This document shows positions 25,061 through 63,832 of a DNA stretch of 64,000 bases, in pieces. Each line of letters starts with the position of its first letter. The first letter of the stretch is position 1. A model generated the notes under the pieces. It did no database searches and was not told the DNA's origin. It worked only from the letters and a program-made list of their open reading frames with translations. This DNA is from Hydra vulgaris (taxonomy: Eukaryota > Cnidaria > Hydrozoa > Anthoathecata > Hydridae): positions 39,216,001 through 39,280,000 of the forward strand of contig NC_088931.1 in the NCBI RefSeq assembly GCF_038396675.1, in the 5' to 3' direction. A program made the position numbers and the translations under genes.

Positions 25061-25330
25061 TACTCACCTCTAGCCCACTGTGCAATGGTTGGTCAAAAGT
25101 AATGACAGGTGTTTGATCTTTATTTAAAAAATCAACAGCTGTCTTGATCACATCCATTCCATGTTTGATCATGGCAGCAGATTAATAAGATTCGCGAAAT
25201 AACGGAAGCAACGCCGAATGATCAATTACTTTGACGGCATTAATCTCTGATGCATTGAATACTGACCAAGTTATGTTAAGCTGTTTTTGATTTTTTACCT
25301 TAATAGTGGTACAATTTCAACGTGGTACAA
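25060..25330 (-). pseudogene. EEADTR-type repeat protein, upstream exon, decayed
   Basis: Reading the minus strand from about 25285, the frame gives ITWSVFNASEINAVKVIDHS, then LLPLFRESY, an in-frame stop, then AAMIKHGMDVIKTAVDFLNK and TPVITFDQPLHSGLE. It ends at a good splice donor (gag then gtgagtaaa, about 25068-25074). The combination of an LLPLF block, an MIKHGMD block and a D-QPL block matches, from general knowledge, the part of the multi-copy EEADTR family upstream of the segment at 20542-21060. The stop makes it a pseudogene. Whether the two pieces belong to one original copy is inference from strand and order. Confidence 0.5.
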
Positions 25331-26633
25331 TCATCTGAAATAAAATAAAAATTATTTATACATTTCTTTGATTAACTGTATATACATATAATATGCATAA
25401 GACGATGTGCAAGTAAGTCGTACGTTTTTTCAAGTCTATTTTGGGTGTAAGTTCCCGAAAGAAGTTGTTTAAACAGACATTGGAATAGTTTTACATTCCA
25501 GATCTTTAATAAAAATTTAAAACTGGTCGAATTAGTGTATGAATCATTAAGGTTTGACAACTGTTTTTTTTTTTCAGAAAACTCTATGTAAAACTCTAGA
25601 AGAAATTTCAAGATCTGATACAAATTTTTCTGGTTTTCGATACTGCTCTGTGAAAAGAGTCTTTAGTTTATGTGGAACTTTGATTGTGGTTTATATAATC
25701 CAAAACAGCAGTTGTGAAAACGTTAGGAATTAAGCACGGTGGGCAAACCAATTTATTTTCTGCAAAGTATTTCAAAAATCTATTATCAACATATGTCTTT
25801 TTGCGAGTTTTCGTATGAATCATTATGCCTACATAAATATCTATAGGGCTTTCTCGAGATTTTTGTCTTTTTTAAATCTTTTTTTATTGATTTTGACGAA
25901 CACGTTTCATACTATTGTCAATTATCAATTGACTAAATGTTGTTTGTTCTAAACCTTGACTACATTCATTACTTTTATTTCCGTGTAAAACAGTGTCAGT
26001 AAATGACTTTTAAAGATGCAGGAACAAATGCCCTCAAGCAATCTTGTAAAAAATAACCATTGAAGTCATTTATATTAAAAAAGGAAAATCTTCTTTTTTA
26101 TTTCAAACGCTTAATCAAGAAGTTGTTCAATTTTTTTCATTGATTTCAGGGGGAAAGTACTTTGGGCTTGATTGCCTTATCAAAATGTTTTTTTATAAAG
26201 AAAAATAAAAGAAATAAACTTATTTTATATTTTAAATATATAAAAAATTTTCAAATTTTTTACATTGTTATTATTAAATAAAAATAACTGCAATTTATTT
26301 TTGCACGCAAAACATTACATCTATTTTACCCCCTAGATTGAAAGTTTTTTAAAGCCCTCTAACTTGTTATCAGTTAATTTTTTCCATATAGCGTGTTTAG
26401 ATTTTTTGCTTCGATTTTATTGAGCTTTCGATTGGTGTATAAATTATTAGATTTTGAAAATTAAAATTTTGTTGCTATGAACAGGTGCTAGCTTCTATGG
26501 AGACCATCTATAGTCATTTTAAAAGTGGGTCTCAGTCTTAAAACGAATGTTTTAACCTTATCAATATGTCCACCAAGTTTAATGCTTTTATCCTAAATAA
26601 CATGCATCAGTGACGGATGCTGTTTAAAAGTTT
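25331..26633. other. possible further relics, nothing firm
   Basis: Minus-strand open stretches (25372-25623, 83 codons) lie next to the EEADTR-type relic and could belong to it, but I recognise no motif. The rest is AT-rich. Confidence 0.35.
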
Positions 26634-26890
26634 AACCCCCTCAATTTGAGGGGAGTACAAATTTCATATGGTCATAATTTTTGAACGCTGAGAGATTATA
26701 CTATGAAACTTAAAATTTATTGATGAATATAAGTCTAGTTAGAAAAGTACAGAAAAGTATTTTATCAACTTGTTGCCCCTCACGTTCCCAGCCTACAATC
26801 ATTGCAACTTTTTGCAAAGCATCATTATTTGACACAAGTATAAACATACAAATGTTTAGAGTTAGCTCCATGTCTGGAAGTTAGCTCAAA
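26634..26890. mobile_element. foldback MITE, copy 2 (partial)
   Basis: Matches the right half of the element at 23859-24360: the centre ctcaatttgaggg, the arm atggtcataatttttgaacg through ttttatcaacttg, and then the complement of the left flank (agcctacaatcattgcaact). Only one arm is present, so the copy is truncated or rearranged. Confidence 0.65.
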
Positions 26891-28131
26891 TACCAAAAAA
26901 CCCTGGTTTTTTTTTTATTTGAGCTTTTATTTCATGTTATTTAATGTTTTTTGTTATTATTCTTCTTATTATCTTATACTTCTAACTTTTATCTTATCCC
27001 TTACATAACCTATTTCTATTCTTACTCTATCTTTTATCTTATACATAACCTATTTCTATTCTATTATATTGATATTGAGTTAACTCAATATCTATATAAT
27101 AGAAATCAATACACAGTATTGCATTAAAATAATGTAATGTATTCCTTATAAGTTATCACTTATGAGGAGTACATTACACTCTTTTACATTTTATAAAGGT
27201 TTTTATGTTTACGATGTTATTTATTTTATATGAAAAATTGTAATATTGTTTAATCGGCGAAATAAAAGTTAAGTAATAATAATAATAAAAAAGTAATAAT
27301 TTTAATGCAATAACAATATATGCAATAACTTAAAAGAATACCTATTATTAATATGGCGTAAGAATAACGAAATTTTAATGGCCGACGACACCGACGACAC
27401 ACTATCTAAAGAGGAGGAGCATAATCGTCAATTTCTTAAAATAGTCCTCCATATCTATAAATTTTATTAAAAAATAATCAAATAAAGAGTGAGTACAAAA
27501 CAAAGTGAGGCCGTGGGTCAGTGCCCCCTTGGCCCCCCGGTGTCGTTTGCTTTGGTTTTTCATAAACATTTTTATTTTGAAGTTAATATTATTATCAGTA
27601 CAAATCTTCATCACTTATAAATCATTTTAAACTACTATATGTAACCCAAAAATATACTTTAATCTTCATTTCACGAGTTACCAAAACAATTTAGCTTTAT
27701 GATTCAAGTAAAAATTAGTTACAAAACTTAAGCTTAATAATCCAGAGATTTCAAATAATCTCGACACAGTTCATATATTTTTCAATAACCGTTTGTTAAG
27801 CACTTAACTAAGTTTTTGGAGTATCGTTAACCTTCTTTGCTGCAAAAAATTATTTTCTTTATCTTTCTATAATGCTCATGATGAACTCGCCTCAATGAGA
27901 TTATTCTTTTCTAAAGTGTTAAAAAAATAAACTTTGAAAGCATGACATAAACTTTTATATGAAAAACTAAATGTCCTAAATTAGCCAATGATAAAACTGC
28001 AAACTTGAAAATTCTGTACTTTGTTGTCTCCGAGAGTTCACAGTTCTTTCCAAATTTGGAGTGCGTCGAGTACAGGTCTGAATATATTTGTTTACAACAT
28101 CATACTTATTTTTACTTATGTAAACTATTAT
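26891..28131. other. no firm gene; small open frame at 27378
   Basis: A 31-codon frame starts at 27378 (MADDTDDTLSKEEEHNRQFL) with an acidic, hydrophilic start. It could be a first coding exon but lacks supporting context. A near-perfect palindrome lies at 27134-27177 and a perfect one (gatattgagttaactcaata plus tc) near 27070-27091. Confidence 0.3.
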
Positions 28132-28139
28132 GAGTTAAT

Positions 28140-28869
28140 TAGGGGTGTACCAGAATGGAAATTTGAAATTCTGTCCGGAACCGGGTTTACCAATATTGTA
28201 AATAAAATTCCAGCTGGTTTTACGGCCGATACAAGAAGTAAATTTATGTTATTTTTTACCTTCAGCATTAAAGTGAAAGCCTGTACCTCAGTATCGTGGG
28301 TATATCATATATATTTATAACCTATAATTTATATAATCTATTTCGTTAATTCGGTTCTTGTTTCACTTAAATATAATATGTTGTTTTTATAATTTTATGT
28401 ATTGAATGTTTTAACCTGTATAAAATTTACAGTTAAAATTATTTCTTTAAGTAACATTTTAAATAAAACTGTTCTTAGAGGCAGGTAATATTTTTGATGA
28501 AACTGTTCTTAGAGGCAGGTAATATTTTTGATGAAACTGTTCTCAGAGGCAGGTAATATTTCTGATAAAAAAAAGAGCTAGTTTGTTGTCTAAAACTGGA
28601 AAGTAACTCTTTTTGCACCACAATATTCCTGAACTTCAAGAAATCTTTACATAATTAATTATTTCAAATTAAATTTGTGTTTTGTATTGCAAGTTAAAGT
28701 TGTGTTTGTTTAGAAACTTGTATTTTTTATCTACATGTATCTGTAGGTTTACCTACAGTTCTTCATTGTCCTGTAGGACAATGATTTTTTGATTTAAATT
28801 ACACAGTCTGATTCACATATTTTAAAAAATAAAGTCTCAAATTCTGGCCGAAATTCCAGTACATCCCTA
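28140..28869. mobile_element. hAT-like MITE
   Basis: The ends TAGGGGTGTACCAGAATGG (28140 onward) and TAGGGATGTACTGGAATTTC (complement, ending at 28869) form inverted repeats of the type seen in hAT elements. The flanking 8-mers gagttaat and gttttaat agree at six of eight positions, consistent with an aged 8-bp target duplication. There is no transposase inside. A 34-bp tandem triplicate lies at 28466-28567. Confidence 0.65.
28466..28567. repeat. 34-bp tandem repeat, three copies
   Basis: The unit aaactgttcttagaggcagg plus taatatttttgatg is repeated three times inside the hAT-like MITE; the last copy is slightly diverged. Confidence 0.9.
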
Positions 28870-28933
28870 GTTTTAATAATAATTTAGTATTTATGAAAAT
28901 TTAAGTAAAGTATATATGAGTAATATGTTTACA

Positions 28934-29121
28934 TTATCAATGTAGTACAACACACTATAAAAGGTTATCAATGTAGTACAACACACTATAAAAGGTTATC
29001 AATGTAGTACAACACACTATAAAAGGTTATCATTGTAGTACAACACACTATAAAAGGTTATCAATGTAGTACAACACACTATAAAAGGTTATCAATGTAG
29101 TACAACACACTATAAAAGGTT
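28934..29121. repeat. 31-bp tandem repeat, about 6 copies
   Basis: The unit ttatcaatgtagtacaacac plus actataaaagg is repeated six times, with a single base change in the fourth copy. A TATAAAAG word sits in every unit, but there is no evidence that it acts as a promoter. Confidence 0.93.
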
Positions 29122-29812
29122 GAAAACTCTTTTAACAACAACTTTTTAAATTATTTTGATAGAAAAATATTTTTGTCACTGACATTGTATAATATAAATC
29201 AATTAAGCGTACTGGGTACGTTATCCCACGTGACTCACGTGCTCATTTGCTCTGATTTACATGCTCTTATTAGAATAAAATAAAAGTTTTAAAACACACA
29301 AACAGATACTGCGTGACACTATATACTACAATGATTCTTAAGCCACGTGCTTTAAATACGGCACTTTAAAGCTTAACCTCCTAAAGGGCTTCCAGTCTGT
29401 GAATGAGTTAACCTGCCCCGATTGCCAGCGTTCCCCGGTTTAGCCTACTGAGGGTTATTTATTATACGTTTGAAAGTAGTATAGTTGTTTTTACGGTGTA
29501 AATCTTTGATATACTCTTTTATTATGCAAATTCCACTAATAAAAGCCTGTTTTGAAATAAATTTTGTTATAAAACAATCCAGAAAATTTTTTTCTTTTTT
29601 ATGTTATATGGTTGTATTTTAGGTTTTTTACACGCAATGCAATGTACTAAACGGTGCATGTAATAAATCTTTCGACGACTTATTGCATGAAATATTGATT
29701 GTTGTACATAATAAATCTTTGATAGACTTATTGTATGAAATACTGAATTGTTAACTAAATACTATATTCAAATGGAACTATTTTTTTAGAAATAAAATTT
29801 TTTAATAGAGAT
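29122..29812. other. upstream region of the 198-residue gene
   Basis: A GC-richer block at 29375-29460 (cctgccccgattgccagcgt among others) looks like an old repeat fragment. A pyrimidine-rich acceptor-like site (tttttttag) ends near 29790, 23 bases before the start codon. It could receive an upstream exon or a trans-spliced leader. Confidence 0.35.
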
Positions 29813-30409
29813 ATGTGTTGTAAATGGAAAAAAGATTGGAAAATGCATTTAGAAGTTATTTCAGATGAAGGAATAATTGAATTAAGACCATATCATGTAA
29901 ATGTTGAAGACACAGATCAACTTACCTGCTATTGTTTTAATAATGGTATACACACTTTAATAATAAACGGAAGGGTACGAAATACTGAAATTTACGATAA
30001 CGTTTGTTTCCCTTTATGTTGCGTAGGAGGTGCTTACGAGTGGTATGAACTTGGACATTATTTTCGGTTAGAGATTCCTTCGCTCTTTATAAATGAAGGT
30101 CTTTATGTTGATGGTAAAGAAATTAATAAAGATCGGTTTAACATTACAGAATGGAAAAATCAGTTTTTGTTATGGTTGGTTTTTGCAATTACCTTAGCGT
30201 TTATTGGACTTATTTTCTTTGCCCTAAAATACACTGAATGTTGCTGGAATGGGTTTTTATATTTTGGCATTGGTACAATTTTTTCAAGCTTTTTGTTACT
30301 TATACCAGGAGTGCTCGGTTTGTGTAAAACTTCAATATTAACAAAAAAGTATAAAGATTTGAAATCAGACAAATATGACCAATTTAAGCAGAAAATAGAC
30401 GTAGTATAA
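29813..30409 (+). CDS. small two-segment membrane protein, function unknown
   Basis: This is an uninterrupted 198-codon frame with a balanced, non-repetitive composition, unlike the transposon debris around it. Residues 1-120 look like a soluble beta-rich domain with several cysteines (CYCFNNGIHTLIINGRVRN; CFPLCCVGGAYEWYELGHYF; LEIPSLFINEGLYVDGKEI). Residues about 122-144 and 150-172 are two hydrophobic membrane segments (FLLWLVFAITLAFIGLIFFA; GFLYFGIGTIFSSFLLLIPG). A charged tail follows (KKYKDLKSDKYDQFKQK). The second segment ending in IPG recalls TMEM134/TMEM230-like proteins, and the HTLIINGR and VDGKEI strands faintly recall FAIM, but neither resemblance is strong enough to name it. There is no signal peptide. 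The Met at 29813 is the first in frame. A polyadenylation-like AATAAA lies at 30744-30749. It converges with the gene ending at 31464. Confidence 0.7.
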   Translation: MCCKWKKDWKMHLEVISDEGIIELRPYHVNVEDTDQLTCYCFNNGIHTLIINGRVRNTEIYDNVCFPLCCVGGAYEWYELGHYFRLEIPSLFINEGLYVDGKEINKDRFNITEWKNQFLLWLVFAITLAFIGLIFFALKYTECCWNGFLYFGIGTIFSSFLLLIPGVLGLCKTSILTKKYKDLKSDKYDQFKQKIDVV

Positions 30410-31463
30410 ATCTCGTTAAATCAGTTAAAGTATTTGATTAGTCAACCATTAAGAATTCATTTTAAAAACTCATTGATTGTTTGGATAAAATCAATTCACA
30501 AAATGAATAGCTAATCAAGTTGGCTGTAATACAAAAGTCTTATTTCAAGTAGTATACTTCACCAAAAGATATTTTTTATTGTATCATCTAACCAAGTAGA
30601 TGGTAAGACATTGAAAGATAATTAACTTTTTAATGCCTATTGATTTCAAATGAAAAAGTGTTTGTATTAGGTTTAACTAAAAGTTGATAATTGTCATTAA
30701 TTATAGCTTTGTCTATCGTTCAAAATATATTAAATAATTTGAAAATAAAGATTAAATTATTTACATCGTAGGTTACATAGCTAGTTCTACATTTTAAAAC
30801 TAAATAAATAAAAATACTATATGCTAGAAAATATACAAATCGTCGTAGTTATTTCATAATCGCATAGGTTGTTTTTTTTATATGTATATTTTGAGAATTC
30901 CTCAAAAAATATTTTAATATTCTAAACGTTTTTTTACCACTGGTAATTAGAATTTCGAATAGCTGAACGTGCGTGGCTTTTTATAAGTAACCATAATAAC
31001 AAGGTTGTTGCTTATATTGAATTTCATGCTTGTGCAAAAATAGAAGACCAGGTAAATCGTATCTTTCAGTTCTCCTTTCAAATACTTCAAGACTGACGTA
31101 TGCGATTATGAAATTACTTTGAGGATATATATATAAACATTTCATGCAAACATGTTTTACAACCATAACAATAAGAAAAGTTATATAATTTTTTGTCAGT
31201 TTTAACAATTTATTGTTTTAAAAATTTGTTTTGTCTAGTTTTTGATAGAAACCGTTTCTATTCTCATGCGCATAATCTTCAAATTATTTGCAAATGGACC
31301 AACTTACCATAGTTAAACAAAAATTAAAGATTTTATCTTTATGTTTAAATTTGTTGTAATGCTTTGAACTTAAATATATATTAGAAAAAAGAATTCTGTT
31401 CATATATTCAGTTCTTACTATGGAGCAATTAATTAATCTCAATAATAGGATCTCCTTGAAATT
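30410..31463. other. 3' flank between two convergent genes
   Basis: This AT-rich stretch holds likely 3' ends of both genes: AATAAA on the plus strand at 30744-30749 and AATAAA on the minus strand at 31209-31214. The minus-strand 75-codon frame at 30981-31208 has no recognised motif. Confidence 0.4.
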
Positions 31464-56471
<25,008 letters not shown>

Positions 56472-58016
56472 CACCTATTAAATAGATATATTTGAAAAAA
56501 ATAGGTGTACTAAATGACTCTTGTTTATATTGCAAAAACAGATAATAATAATAACACACAATAAGACAGTGTAAATATAAAATAAATAGTAATAGGTTTA
56601 ACAATTCATTTTATAGAAACAATACAATTTATAGAGTGATAGCCGGATTTTATGGAACATTGTTTTAATTTAGACTAGTTTTTCGGTAACAATTTTTTAG
56701 TATAGTAATGAGTTCTTTTCGACGCCATATCTACTTCAATAAAGGTTTAAAAAGCCATAAGTGTAGAAACTGGTAATTGCTTTATTTTTTACAGTTTTAG
56801 ACTTTTACAAAGGTTTTTTTGATTGATCTTTTTTAATTGCAAAAAGCAACTTCTAAATTAAATATTTTCATATTCTAATAGTCACATTGACGGATCTATT
56901 TTTAACGTGTCCTCAAACTTAAGGTTTACTGTTTTTTAATGCAAAATGAATTATACTGATGATTTCTCTAAACATTGGTAAATAGAATGTATAGATAATT
57001 TATATCTCTGATTGCTTAGAGGGGGTGTTTGAGCTTAAAAAGGATCTCACTTCTGCTACAGCATGGTGCAGATCTTTCAATGATGATGTCGCAACCTCCA
57101 AACATTTTCACATCGTCGTATTGTTGTTTCTCTTTCTCTTTCCTATAAATACTTAATGGGCACTGCTCTATGAGCTAGCGTCCTTTGTCCTATCTACTAG
57201 AATCCATTCTCGTTTTACTCGTCATTCAATTAAGTCTCATCCTTTTACTGTGACAATTTCCTACGCGCTCCAAAAATTCTTATTCGTTTAGTTTTTTTCC
57301 TTAAACATCAATTCTTTAGAATTTGAAGTTGGAATTTTTTGATTAAAAAAAAATGCTATTGCTATGCAAACTATTGCCAACATATTAGTTTAAAATACAC
57401 TATTATATTTTAAATAATATAATACTTTACTATATTTTTAAGTCTGCTTTGAACTTACTTTTTTATTGTGATAACTTATCGTAAATTATAGATTAACTGT
57501 AACTAGCTACTTCTATACATTTTTAAAAATATTATCAAAGTTCCTTTTTATTACAGTACACAGTGGGACGGTTACATACAAAGGGTGGCCAAAATTATTT
57601 TTCCAATAGCTAAGTATGTATATTCAAAATTTCACATAATTTTAATCTATAGTTTCCTAGAAACTTAACCTTGTAGCATTAGCGCAAATAAGATTTTTCC
57701 CTTGGAGAGAGGGTTTGGTTCAAACACCAAATCAAAACTATACATATTAGATACTATATCAAAACTTATTATAATTTATACTTAAAATAAATAAAAAATG
57801 CCATTAAAAATATTTAAGGGTCGAGGGGAAGGAAGAAAGTTATTTCTGCCCTCGCCTCCCGCCTTCTGCCATTGAATAAATATTTTTATTTATTTATTTA
57901 TTTTGTTTTAGTAATGTTTTTGAAGTTATTTATAATTTTCAAATAAAAGATTTACCTTTTTCGTTACTTTTTATTCTAATCATTATCAAATCTAAATCTA
58001 TATTAAAGTTTTCATT
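56472..58016. other. upstream region of the CRD gene
   Basis: Should contain the gene's 5' untranslated region and promoter, but I recognise no defined element. No other coding region is apparent. Confidence 0.4.
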
Positions 58017-60084
58017 AAATCAATCAATATCGTTGTCATCATCACATGTGTTATCGTCATTTTTGTCAGTGCTTGTATTAACTTCTACTTCTTCTAGTAC
58101 TAAAAGATCTGTAACTTCTTTTAGAAGAATATAAGTTTGATTTTTAGATCTTGTACTTGAAGATAATGTACTTATAATTGGATCTGATGAGTTCATTGCA
58201 CGCGTAAATACATCAAATAAATTTTTTCTTTTGAGCACTTGCGAGCATGTTGTGGCCGATCTTTTTAAGTGATTTTGCTAAGACACTCTAGTGCTTCTTT
58301 GCCCAAAGCTTCTACGGGAACAGGAGATTTTAAAATCATTTCTCCTCCATGTGTCAACATTTTACGGACTGTTGCAGGAATTTTGAACCAGCTTCCATAA
58401 GTTTTTAAGAAAATTCAATATGTTTCCTCGCAATGGTTGTTGAATTTTTTAGGATGAACAGGATTGTTACTGATAATGGTTATTAAAATAGTACGAAAGC
58501 TTATTATGATTTCCTCGCTGGTTCCCAGGATTTCACTTAAAATGTTACGATTTTTAAAGGCATTTCAAAAATCGTAACATTTTATTATTTTGTTACAATT
58601 TTTGAAGACAATTCAAAAATCGTAACACAAACGTTTCCTGTAGTTACCAGGTCCTTTTGCTCTTGCATTGTCGATTCTTAATCCCAAATGCCTTAACATC
58701 CAACAGGGTAAAAGTGACAGGCCGTGTCCAAGAGCATCTTTTTTTGCATTGTATTATTTTAGGTTTTTTATATCCCTCATCTCGTTAAAAGTTGCTCCAC
58801 AAATAGGACAGCATTGCATAGATGACGTGTCTGTGATGAACGCCATAACTTTGCCATCTATCATACTCAAGATAAATGAAAAATCCAAAAATAAAAATTT
58901 GCCAATTGGCAAATCAACTCTAATAGGGTTCAAAAGTGATATTTCTTTTTCTATATCTTCTTTGATTTTAAGGATAGTCTCTTTTTTTTTTGGTAAACTC
59001 CATGTAGATAGGTTGACAGAATCTTATACTTTGAGGTGTAAGATTTAGCCACATTAAATTTTTTGTGTTATTGTATAATGTTAGCTGAAATGGTGTTGTC
59101 GCTACTGTATGTAAATCTGAATCACAATCATCGACGCCATCCATTCTCGAATGATATTTAGCGTTTCTAGAAGTTCCATCTAATCCCCATGAACTCAATA
59201 ATATTAAATCTTCACAACCTTTATTGTTCTTTTCGAAATGCTTCAAAATAGTCGCTTGATTCAAATTAACTAATAGTTTGGCTATAATATAATTAATTAA
59301 TAGTTTGGTTAAACTTTTTTGGTGTATTTATCAAATCTTTTGGTGGACAGCATATGTCTTTCACTTTTTTAATAGTCCTATAGCTTGGATATCTACCATG
59401 TGCTGTCAAGTGTGTATCGTTATATGAACTTTTTGTGTGATTACAGTCGATGAAATATCTAAACGCTTTATCATCTGACATCATCTCACTGTTATTTAAT
59501 CTGTGTAATATTTGAATTGCTTGAGTTTGATGTTCTATAATATTTTTAAGAAGCTTAACCATGATATAGTTTTGACTATTATATGCTGTTCTTTTTGCTG
59601 CAAGTAAAACTTGTTCAATTGAATCTGTTTTAGGGTCAACTACGTCATCAGCTATTCGTCGTTTACTTCTGTTGCTTAATTCAGAAAATTCTTTTAATGA
59701 ACGTCCCGCTTTTTTATTTGATAAATTAGTATATTTTTTGATGGGAAAAGCTGGACTGTCTAACCATTTTTTATACTGGATTTCAAATCTAGTATTAAAT
59801 TTATGTACTTTTTGCCACTTTTCTTTATATCTGATATACAAAACTCTCAATAAATTTGAAAGTTTTAAGGTATTACATTCATGAATACTTACTACTGAGT
59901 AAATATACTTAAAAGCCTTTTGAGAATTTTTTGTGACGGTATTAGAGCGACTAAAGTGCTTGATGATTTTCCTCCTAGATAAATTTGAATAAATTTCGTT
60001 GCATCTAGTTTGCTTCGGATTCCATTTTTTTAAATATTTTTTTACAACAGAAATGTATAATTTTTTTTTAAATAACAACAACAA
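58017..60084 (-). pseudogene. multi-copy transposase-like gene with WG-DG and CPICGAT motifs (RAG1/Transib-like?), decayed
   Basis: Minus-strand segments in order: 60084-59293 (263 codons; KWLDSPAFPIKK, FSELSNRSKRRIADD, ending YPSYRTIKKVKDICCPP); a frameshift at about 59270 in a duplicated aattaattaatagtttgg; 59264-58968 (LILLSSWGLDGTSRNAKYHS, STPQSIRFCQP-like block); then SMIDGKVMAFITDTSSMQCC, PICGATFNEMRDIKN and a stop near 58757; then LRIDNARAKGPGNYRKR in another frame; and a C-terminal 72 codons (58238-58020) with an acidic end. I recognise the layout as a multi-copy family common in Hydra. An Asp in WGLDG, an Asp in MIDGK and a zinc-finger-like CPxCGAT recall the RAG1/Transib core (CDGMGD, LADESD, CTLCDAT), but that link is tentative. 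Non-functional copy. Confidence 0.55.
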
Positions 60085-60836
60085 AGAATTAAGCTGCTTT
60101 TATCTTTACTTAATCAAAATCTTATTTTTACAAAAATTTACTTAAATTGATATTGAATAACGGCCCACAAATGATCCTCAAAAATCGTAATTTAAAAACC
60201 ACTCAATTATTATAAATTAAGAGTTATTATAATCACAAGCCACATAGCTGTAATCAAATCTTCTATAGCTTTCCACAATAGAATTACAGAACAGTATTTA
60301 GTTATAATGATACATTCAGCAATAAATAAATGTATTAAACGAGAATACATTGCAAAAAATCGTAATTATTGGAGAATGGGAAAAAAAATACCCTTAAAAG
60401 GTAAGTGGTCTTTCAGTAAGCTTGGTATAACTGAGATCAACAAAGAGGTCTAGACGCTAGAGTCTAGACCAACTCACCAACCTTTTAGTTTTTTCCATTG
60501 AGCATGATCTTGCAAAAACTTTTTAAATAAATAGTCGATTACTTTTTTTATCATTTAACTGTATAATAATTGTGGTTCTTGTTTATACTTTTATATTTGT
60601 TTGCTTATGATTGTAAAAGTTCTACAAATAAAGAATTGTCCATATCTAGAAAAAATCTGTTTTTTTTTTAAAACAAATTCAATAAAAGAAACTGTTTGAA
60701 CGTTCTTTAAATGGTTTAGAACGGTTAAAATCTCAAATTTTTGTTAATATTCGATTTGACATCAAATCGCTCTTTGAATTTATTGGATCTATGTGAAATT
60801 TTGACTTAAGGTGTCACAAAGAACACAGGCGGGTCG
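60085..60836. other. AT-rich spacer, no gene seen
   Basis: Contains an imperfect palindrome around 60447-60471 (aggtctagacgctagagtct). Nothing else recognised. Confidence 0.45.
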
Positions 60837-63157
<2,321 letters not shown>

Positions 63158-63328
63158 TAAAAAATTGGTAATATATATAAAAAATTGGTAGTATATATAA
63201 AAATTGGTAATATATATAAAAAATTGATAGTATATATAAAAAATTGGTAATATATATAAAAAATTGGTAGTATATATAAAAAATTGGTAATATATATAAA
63301 AAATTGGTGATATATATAAAAAAATTTG
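63158..63328. repeat. 20-bp tandem repeat, about 8 copies
   Basis: Unit ttggtaatatatataaaaaa with small changes, immediately upstream of a LINE 3' fragment. Confidence 0.9.
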
Positions 63329-63356
63329 TAATATAAAAGTTTTTGTTTCTGATAAG

Positions 63357-63832
63357 ATGAAACAACTTGGCATTACTACTAATATGGATCTAAAGTTTGG
63401 AGAGCACATTAATTATTTCTACAGTAAACCATATGATATATATTTTGTTCATTTACGCATAAGAGTTTGTTATATTTTACCCATGATTAGAATGCCATGT
63501 TGTTTAAAATTTATATCACGACAAATTTTACTTTTTTGTTCTCTAATTTGGATTTTTTGTTCAAAAACAATGACAAAAATTTAAATAAAATTTATAAAAA
63601 AACTCTGTGTATAGTTGAAACAGGTTTCTCGGTCGATATGTTATTAATTTTTGATAATAGTCTGAGGGAAAAGTTTTTGATTTGTGTTGTGAAAGTTTTT
63701 AAATCAATTAACTGTTTGAAATCAGAACTTATGAAGCATTTGTTTACAATAAAAAATTTTTTTTACAAACTTGCTGTAGCAAAAAAGAGTGATTCTTCCT
63801 CCAAAATGTTTTTTGATAGATACAAGCTGTAA
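63357..63832 (+). pseudogene. LINE reverse transcriptase, C-terminal fragment
   Basis: Frames 63357-63584 and 63497-63832 together give MKQLGITTNMDLKFGEHINY, then a region like FCSLIWIFCSKTM, then NLNKIYKKTLCIVETGFSVD. This is the thumb and C-terminal pattern of CR1/L2/jockey-type LINEs (KxLGI...L.F..HI, ..CS.IWG.., ..L..IQ..A.R.). A frameshift near 63550 joins the two frames. 5' truncation is the norm for these elements. Confidence 0.6.

Noticed and set aside
28021-28320. 99-codon plus-strand frame
   Set aside because: It crosses the left end of the hAT-like MITE and has no recognisable domain.
28934-29121. Array of TATA-box promoters (tataaaag in every unit)
   Set aside because: The word is simply part of a 31-bp tandem unit; no initiator or transcript evidence.
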